DNA from: Haloglomus salinum | Lineage (GTDB): Archaea > Halobacteriota > Halobacteria > Halobacteriales > Haloarculaceae | Direction of reading: 5' to 3' | Assembly (NCBI RefSeq): GCF_024298825.1 | Contig: NZ_CP101153.1 | Location: forward strand, 620,001-684,000 | DNA length: 64,000 bases | Part shown: positions 59,598 to 64,000 of the stretch, one piece after another | How positions within the stretch are numbered: position 1 is the first letter of the stretch | Layout: each line of letters starts with the position of its first letter | The notes under the pieces: generated by a model | What the model was told of the DNA's origin: nothing | Database searches by the model: none | What the model saw: only the letters and a program-made list of their open reading frames with translations | Translations under genes and position numbers: made by a program

Positions 59598-60154
59598 TGT
59601 TCGATGTCCTCCATGATGGTCTCGCGGACCGTATCGAAGTGGTCCGGCAGTTCGGTCGCATCGAAGTCACCGCTGTACAGCGGCTCGTCGAGCGACTCGG
59701 CGTACTCCGCGATGTGTTCCCCGCGCGTACGGGGCCACTCCGCGAACACGTCGTCGCTGTGCGGAACCTCGAGCCCGGCGTCGATGGCGCCTTCCTGCAC
59801 CGCGAACGCCTTGTTCCCGGGCGTCGCCGTGTTGAGGCCGATGTCGAGGACCGCCTCCTCGAGCCCGGCGTCGAGCGCGCGCTTGCCGGCCAGCAGGCCG
59901 GTCAGGTACGCCGCAGGCAGGTTCCCGGTGGGCGCCTCCCAGCCGAAGTCCTGCAGGTCGTTCGAGGTCGCCGACGCGACCGTGTCGTCTCCCTGTGCAC
60001 CACGCACGACCAGCTGCGCCCTGGTGTGCTGATTGCTCTTTCGAGCGACCAGCCGCGGCTTGCCGGATTTCAGCAGGCGCAACCGCTGGTGGTAGTTCGT
60101 CCTGGATTCGCGCCGACGCCGCATCGGCACCTTGTATCGTGGTCCTGTCGCCAT
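59594..60154 (-). CDS. rpl18: Large ribosomal subunit protein uL18
   Basis: A 186-residue uL18, which binds 5S rRNA: start [28 protein letters not shown], then [18 protein letters not shown] and [24 protein letters not shown]. The C-terminal third has the acidic composition usual in halophiles. It shares one base with the eL19 stop (TGATG). Confidence 0.96.
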   Translation of the reverse strand: MATGPRYKVPMRRRRESRTNYHQRLRLLKSGKPRLVARKSNQHTRAQLVVRGAQGDDTVASATSNDLQDFGWEAPTGNLPAAYLTGLLAGKRALDAGLEEAVLDIGLNTATPGNKAFAVQEGAIDAGLEVPHSDDVFAEWPRTRGEHIAEYAESLDEPLYSGDFDATELPDHFDTVRETIMEDIEQ

Positions 60155-60612
60155 CAGTCGTCACCTCCAACGTCGTAGTTGGCCCGGACGTGGCGCTCCA
60201 CGTCCGCGACCGAGTCGAACTCCCCGCCGCCCGCCATCCGGTACAGCTGGCGGTAGTCGGTGGGGTCCAGTTCGCCGTTCTGCCGGTACTTCCGGAGCCG
60301 CCGCCGCTGGGCGCGGATCTTGCTCCGCCACTCGTCTTTCTCGTTGCTGCGACCGCCGGCCTTGCCCTTGCGGGAGCCCTGGCCCTTGCGGTGCCCGTAC
60401 GCGCGCTTCTTCGCGCGCTCGCGGGCCCGGCCACGGCTGTTGCCGCTCTTGGGCTCGACGCGGATGGCGCCCTCGTCGATGAGTTCACGCACGTCGTCGC
60501 GCGTGATGGCGTCCGCGATATCCTCCTGCCGGCTCGGGTCGAGCTTCACACGGTTCTTGCCGACATCGAGAACGTCGGCGGCCAGTCGCTTCTGTGCCTT
60601 CAGGTCGGTCAT
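60154..60612 (-). CDS. rpl19e: Large ribosomal subunit protein eL19
   Basis: A 152-residue eL19, archaeal/eukaryotic only: [46 protein letters not shown] and the long helix [22 protein letters not shown]. It forms an intersubunit bridge. Starts at ATG 60612, overlapping the eL32 stop by four bases. Confidence 0.96.
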   Translation of the reverse strand: MTDLKAQKRLAADVLDVGKNRVKLDPSRQEDIADAITRDDVRELIDEGAIRVEPKSGNSRGRARERAKKRAYGHRKGQGSRKGKAGGRSNEKDEWRSKIRAQRRRLRKYRQNGELDPTDYRQLYRMAGGGEFDSVADVERHVRANYDVGGDD

Positions 60613-61424
60613 GATTCCACCTCCACCTCCTCGTAGGTCGGGTTGAGGACGCGAATCCCGCGGTCCTCGGCCTCCTCCTCGATGCGCTCGCGCTTGCGGG
60701 CACCGACGGTGGAGCCGATGCGGACGGCCTCGGTGTCCCCGTCGACGCCCTCGAGGTCGTCCACGTTCATCACGCGGACCTCCTCGAAGCCCGAGGGGTG
60801 CTTGCCCCGCACCGCCTTCGGCGTCCGGAAGCCGGCCTCGACCGTGTCACCCTTGCCCTTGATGCCCCGTCGCTGCTTCGACAGGCCACCGCGGGGTCGG
60901 CGCCACGAGGTCGGGGTGCGCTTCTTCTTGTGGTAGTCCTGGCGGTAGAACTGCGGCTTGCCCACGCGCTTGCGCTGGGCCAGCAGCCGCTCTTCCTTCT
61001 CGGTCAGGTCGGGCGTCTTGTCGGCGTGGCCGCGGGGACGGAGCTCCGTCTCCACGTCCTCCTCGGCTGCTTCCTCCTCGTCGCCCTCGACCTCGGCCTC
61101 TGTCTCCTCGGAGACCTCGAGACCGCCGACGTCGGCCTTGATACGCGCGGCGAGCGCGTTCCCGATGCCGTCGACCTCTGCGAGGTCGGACTGGGAGGCA
61201 CGACGCACGTCGTCGACCGTCTCGTAGCCCGCGCCCTCGAGGGCCGCGGCCTTCGCGTTCCCGACACCACTGATGTCGGTCAGGTCGGTGTACTCGTCCT
61301 CCTCGTCCTCGGCCTCGGGCTCTTCTTCGTCCATCCGTTCGAGTTCCTCTTCGGTCTCCTCGCGGGCCTGCTCGTCGGCCTGGTCGCGCGCCTGGTCCTC
61401 GCGACCCCGCTTGTCGTCCGCCAT
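60609..61424 (-). CDS. rpl32e: Large ribosomal subunit protein eL32 with N-terminal HhH extension
   Basis: A 271-residue eL32. The first 130 residues are an acidic low-complexity leader and a helix-hairpin-helix pair ([20 protein letters not shown] ... [18 protein letters not shown]); the canonical eL32 domain starts at about 145 with [24 protein letters not shown] and [18 protein letters not shown]. Haloarchaeal eL32 is known for this extension. ATG 61424 overlaps the stop of rpl6 by one base. Confidence 0.94.
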   Translation of the reverse strand: MADDKRGREDQARDQADEQAREETEEELERMDEEEPEAEDEEDEYTDLTDISGVGNAKAAALEGAGYETVDDVRRASQSDLAEVDGIGNALAARIKADVGGLEVSEETEAEVEGDEEEAAEEDVETELRPRGHADKTPDLTEKEERLLAQRKRVGKPQFYRQDYHKKKRTPTSWRRPRGGLSKQRRGIKGKGDTVEAGFRTPKAVRGKHPSGFEEVRVMNVDDLEGVDGDTEAVRIGSTVGARKRERIEEEAEDRGIRVLNPTYEEVEVES

Positions 61425-61963
61425 CAGGCGTCACCTCGAGACGGCTTGCTGGTGATGTAGACCCCGTCCTGGAAGACACGGGTGTCCTTGTCGTTCACGC
61501 GGGTCAGCTGCTCGATGTCGGCGGCCGTCTGGCCCACCGCCTCGATGTCGCTGCCGCGGAGCGTCACGTCCTCGCCGTCCACCTCGACCTCCGTGTCGCC
61601 GCGGACGGGCGTCCGCCGGGGGGACTTCTCGCCGAGGAAGTTCGAGATGACGACCTCGCCACCTTCGACCTTCACCTGCATCGGGAAGTGGGAGTAGAAG
61701 ACCTCCATCGTGTACTCCCATCCCTCGGTCACCCCGTGGAACATGTTCCGCACGTGGGACTCGAACGTGCCGGCCGTGGCGTTGGTCTTGGCGTCCTCCT
61801 CGTCCGAGGTGATGACGACCTGACCGTCCTCGACGGCGACGTCGATGTCCGGGTACCAGAGCTTGCGCGTGACGCTCCCGTTGGGCCCCTCGACCGTGAG
61901 GTCGAGCCGGTCCATCGAGGCGTCCACGTCCTCGGGTACGTCGATTGCGATGCGTGTTGTCAT
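61424..61963 (-). CDS. rpl6: Large ribosomal subunit protein uL6
   Basis: A 179-residue uL6: start [20 protein letters not shown], then [17 protein letters not shown], the AEHV-like [20 protein letters not shown] and [12 protein letters not shown]. Two similar beta domains are visible. It sits near the GTPase centre of the ribosome. ATG 61963; two bases separate it from the stop of rps8. Confidence 0.96.
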   Translation of the reverse strand: MTTRIAIDVPEDVDASMDRLDLTVEGPNGSVTRKLWYPDIDVAVEDGQVVITSDEEDAKTNATAGTFESHVRNMFHGVTEGWEYTMEVFYSHFPMQVKVEGGEVVISNFLGEKSPRRTPVRGDTEVEVDGEDVTLRGSDIEAVGQTAADIEQLTRVNDKDTRVFQDGVYITSKPSRGDA

Positions 61964-61965
61964 TG

Positions 61966-62358
61966 TCAGTATACGTAGGCGATAACCTGGCCACCAACGC
62001 CAGCCTCGCGGGCCTCGTAGTGGGACATGACGCCCTGCGAGGTGGTGACGACCAGGGCACCGTAGTCACGGGCCGGGAGGAATCGTTTCTCCCAGCGCTC
62101 GAACTCGTCGGCGCCTGCCGAGTAGCGCGGCTTCACCGCGCCACACTGGTTGATGGCTCCCTTCAGTTCGACCTCGAACAGGCCGGCCTTCCCGTCGTCG
62201 ACGTACTGGAAGCCGTCGACGTACCCGCGGTCGTAGAGGACCTCGAGCACGGAGCCGATCTCGTTCGAGGCGGGCTCGACCTCATGCGTCAGGTGGCCGA
62301 CTCGCTCGGCGTTGTCGATGCCGGACAGCGCGGCGGCCAGTGGATCGTTTCCTGTCAT
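61966..62358 (-). CDS. rps8: Small ribosomal subunit protein uS8
   Basis: A 130-residue uS8 that binds helix 21 of 16S rRNA: start [21 protein letters not shown], then [23 protein letters not shown], and the C-terminal [17 protein letters not shown] 62358 overlaps the uS14 stop by one base. The larger open frame upstream is a shadow of rps14. Confidence 0.96.
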   Translation of the reverse strand: MTGNDPLAAALSGIDNAERVGHLTHEVEPASNEIGSVLEVLYDRGYVDGFQYVDDGKAGLFEVELKGAINQCGAVKPRYSAGADEFERWEKRFLPARDYGALVVTTSQGVMSHYEAREAGVGGQVIAYVY

Positions 62359-62549
62359 CAGTTGTACTTCTCGAACCCCATACCGCGGGCGATCTCCCGG
62401 AAGCACTGCCGGCAGAGCCAGATGTCGTACTTGCCGACCAGGCCCTGCTCGCGACCGCACCGCTGGCAGGCCTCCTGCGCGCCGGTGCGCTTCGCGGCGT
62501 TCTCGCCCGTGGGTTCCTCGTGCTCTTGTTCCGTTTCGCTCTCGCTCAT
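62358..62549 (-). CDS. rps14: Small ribosomal subunit protein uS14, zinc type
   Basis: A 63-residue zinc-binding uS14: Cys28 and Cys31 in ACQRCGRE, Cys46 and Cys49 in WLCRQCFR, ending GMGFEKYN. The N-terminal 20 residues are an acidic halophilic extension. ATG 62549 overlaps the stop of rpl5 by four bases. Confidence 0.96.
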   Translation of the reverse strand: MSESETEQEHEEPTGENAAKRTGAQEACQRCGREQGLVGKYDIWLCRQCFREIARGMGFEKYN

Positions 62550-63076
62550 TCGTTGACCTCCGCGTCGAACTCGCTCTCGACGAACGCCACCGCGTCGGCC
62601 GCATCGAGGCGGTGGCGCGGCGGGATGTCGCTCGTTGCCTTGTCGCGCTTGCGGACCCGGTAGCCCGGCCGGACGAGGTTGACCGTCACGTCCAGCCCGT
62701 AGATACCGATGCTCGGGTCGTACTCCTGGCTCGGGAAGTCGGTGTGCTCCTCGACGCCGTAGGAGAAGTTCCCGAACTCGTCGAACTGGCTCGCCGACAG
62801 CTCGACGAGCGGCAGCGACGTCTCGAGGAACTCGCGGGCCAGGTCGTCGCGCAGGGTCACCTTCGCGCCGATCGGGTCGCCCTCGCGGACGCCGAACTCG
62901 GCGATGGTGCCTTTCGCGGTCGTCCGGACGGGATCTTGCCCAGCGACCTCAGCCAGGATCTCCTCGGCGTTGGCGAGCTCGCGCCCGCCCTCGCCGACAC
63001 CCATGTGGACGACGACCTTCTCGATGCGCGGCTTGCGCATCTCGTGGAACTCTCCGCCCTCGGCTTCACTACTCAT
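62546..63076 (-). CDS. rpl5: Large ribosomal subunit protein uL5
   Basis: A 176-residue uL5 binding 5S r[23 protein letters not shown] near the start, [41 protein letters not shown] and [24 protein letters not shown] 63076 ([10 protein letters not shown]) overlaps the eS4 stop by eight bases. Confidence 0.96.
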   Translation of the reverse strand: MSSEAEGGEFHEMRKPRIEKVVVHMGVGEGGRELANAEEILAEVAGQDPVRTTAKGTIAEFGVREGDPIGAKVTLRDDLAREFLETSLPLVELSASQFDEFGNFSYGVEEHTDFPSQEYDPSIGIYGLDVTVNLVRPGYRVRKRDKATSDIPPRHRLDAADAVAFVESEFDAEVNE

Positions 63077-63899
63077 CGTCGCTCACCTCCTCGGCGTCGT
63101 CGGCCTCGGGTTCGTCGTCCGTGCCCGCGTCCGCCTCGTCCTCGTCGGCTGTCGCCGACTGCGACGTGTCCTCGTCGGTGGCGGTGACGTCGGGCTCGGC
63201 CTCACCCTCGTCGTCGGTGAAGTTCTCGTCGATGACGACGACGTAGTCCTCGACCGTCTCGAAGCGGCCGTCGTCGCCCTCGATGAGGACGTTGTTCTTC
63301 GAGGAGCCGGGGGTGACCTGGATCTGGTCGATGCGGCCGATCTCGCCGGCGTGCGTGCCGCGGACGGCCGTCACTAAGGCCCCCTCCTCGTACGGGAAGT
63401 GGGCCACGATGGACTTGTCGTCGTTCGAGACGACGACGGAGTCGTTGGGCGAGATCTGGTCGTCGCCGGACCGGAGCGTGGCGCCGTCGTGCAGGGTGAG
63501 CTGCGTGTGGCCGCCAGCCTCCTGGGTCTTGCCGACGACCTTGCCGAGGCGCGAGCCAGCGCTGTCGGCGTCGATGGCGGTCAGCGCGAGCCGACCGCCC
63601 TCGTCGGGGAAGACCCGATAGTGCTCGTCGCGCTCGGTGAACTCGAGGATGTCGAACATCCCGATGGGGCGCTCCTCGTCGGAGGCCGGCTCACCGTTCA
63701 CGAGCACGTTGTCCTGCTCGAGCGCGTAGCGGGTCTCCTTCCGGGAGTCCGCGTAGTCGAGCACGTCACGCAGGACGATGAGCAGCGGGACCCCGCTCTC
63801 ACCGTGCGGGCCGGCGTCGGCCTTGACGGTGTAGGTGGCGGTCTTGCGCTCGACGGGCCACGACTTCGGCACGGAGAGTCGCTTCTGGTGGCGCGTCAT
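63069..63899 (-). CDS. rps4e: Small ribosomal subunit protein eS4 with acidic tail
   Basis: A 276-residue eS4: start [19 protein letters not shown], then [19 protein letters not shown] (S4 RNA-binding helix), [23 protein letters not shown] and the KOW segment [21 protein letters not shown]. From about residue 230 there is a 45-residue run of Asp/Glu/Ala/Thr, a halophilic extension. ATG 63899 overlaps the stop of rpl24 by four bases (ATGA). Confidence 0.95.
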   Translation of the reverse strand: MTRHQKRLSVPKSWPVERKTATYTVKADAGPHGESGVPLLIVLRDVLDYADSRKETRYALEQDNVLVNGEPASDEERPIGMFDILEFTERDEHYRVFPDEGGRLALTAIDADSAGSRLGKVVGKTQEAGGHTQLTLHDGATLRSGDDQISPNDSVVVSNDDKSIVAHFPYEEGALVTAVRGTHAGEIGRIDQIQVTPGSSKNNVLIEGDDGRFETVEDYVVVIDENFTDDEGEAEPDVTATDEDTSQSATADEDEADAGTDDEPEADDAEEVSDDE

Positions 63900-64000
63900 T
63901 CGTCGTCACCTCCCTCGTTCTCGGTCTGTTCCAGCCGCTCCTCGCGCAGGTCGTCCTCGAGGTCGAGACTCGTCACGACGAGGTTCGACGCGTCGAGGTC
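63896..64000 (-). CDS. rpl24: Large ribosomal subunit protein uL24, C-terminal part
   Basis: The last 34 codons of a minus-strand gene cut by the window edge: [20 protein letters not shown] then an acidic end. ASNLVVTxLDLED is the C-terminus of haloarchaeal uL24, and the position just upstream of rps4e is the standard operon order (uL14, uL24, eS4, uL5). The stop overlaps the eS4 ATG by four bases. Confidence 0.88.
   Translation of the reverse strand, partial: DLDASNLVVTSLDLEDDLREERLEQTENEGGDDE

Noticed and set aside
1-64000. CRISPR array, insertion sequence or replication origin
   Set aside because: No regularly spaced repeats with unique spacers, no transposase motif and no Orc/Cdc6 gene or ORB repeats were seen.

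Overview
The window is haloarchaeal (class Halobacteria) chromosomal DNA. The evidence is a spc-type ribosomal protein operon with archaeal-only members (eS4, eL32, eL19) ending in secY, the archaeal dtdA-ftsZ1-secE-spt5 cluster, TiaS, strongly acidic proteins with a high-GC coding bias, HTH_10 (bat-type) regulators, and several promoters with a TATA element about 25-45 bases before a start codon that has no Shine-Dalgarno sequence. I cannot name the genus from sequence alone.

Region 1 (1 to about 12.1 kb) is visibly poorer in GC than the rest and looks like an accessory island. It holds a short CPBP protease, a GIDE-domain membrane protein, three HTH_10 regulators, an epoxide-hydrolase-like enzyme, an MDR oxidoreductase and three paralogous ATZ/TRZ-type amidohydrolases of about 485 residues. 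A frameshifted remnant of a second MDR gene lies behind the third regulator, suggesting that a regulator/MDR/amidohydrolase set was duplicated and is partly decaying.

Region 2 (12.2-25.2 kb) is core-like: glycerate 2-kinase, a small gene broken by an amber codon, a Get3-like ATPase, an aminotransferase, a compact operon of two small membrane-anchored proteins, an ApbE flavin transferase and a putative di-heme membrane protein, then CinA-type amidase, DtdA, FtsZ1, SecE, Spt5, an Lrp regulator and a fourth amidohydrolase.

Region 3 (25.5-54.5 kb) has the DabB-DabA inorganic-carbon uptake pair, an acyl-CoA carboxylase beta subunit, a surface metalloprotease with a probable archaeosortase signal, a membrane histidine kinase, three tandem copies of a tiny protein, a uracil-DNA glycosylase, a PQQ-type beta-propeller, HisB and HisA, a 1064-residue wHTH-STAND ATPase-TPR protein between them, a beta-lactamase-fold hydrolase, tRNA-Gly(GCC), BrkB, a second alpha/beta hydrolase, TiaS, a glycine-pentad membrane protein and CMP kinase.

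Region 4 (54.8-64 kb) has an orphan lipoprotein substrate-binding protein facing the 3' end of the spc operon (uL24 partial, eS4, uL5, uS14, uS8, uL6, eL32, eL19, uL18, uS5, uL30, uL15, SecY), whose genes are packed with 1-8 base overlaps or gaps of 2-3 bases on the minus strand.

The items most worth a second look are the ApbE/di-heme operon (16.3-18.3 kb), the wHTH-STAND-TPR regulator (41.1-44.2 kb), the amidohydrolase island with its MDR remnant (3.9-11.8 kb) and the glycine-pentad repeat protein (52.8-53.1 kb). No CRISPR array, insertion sequence or origin was seen.
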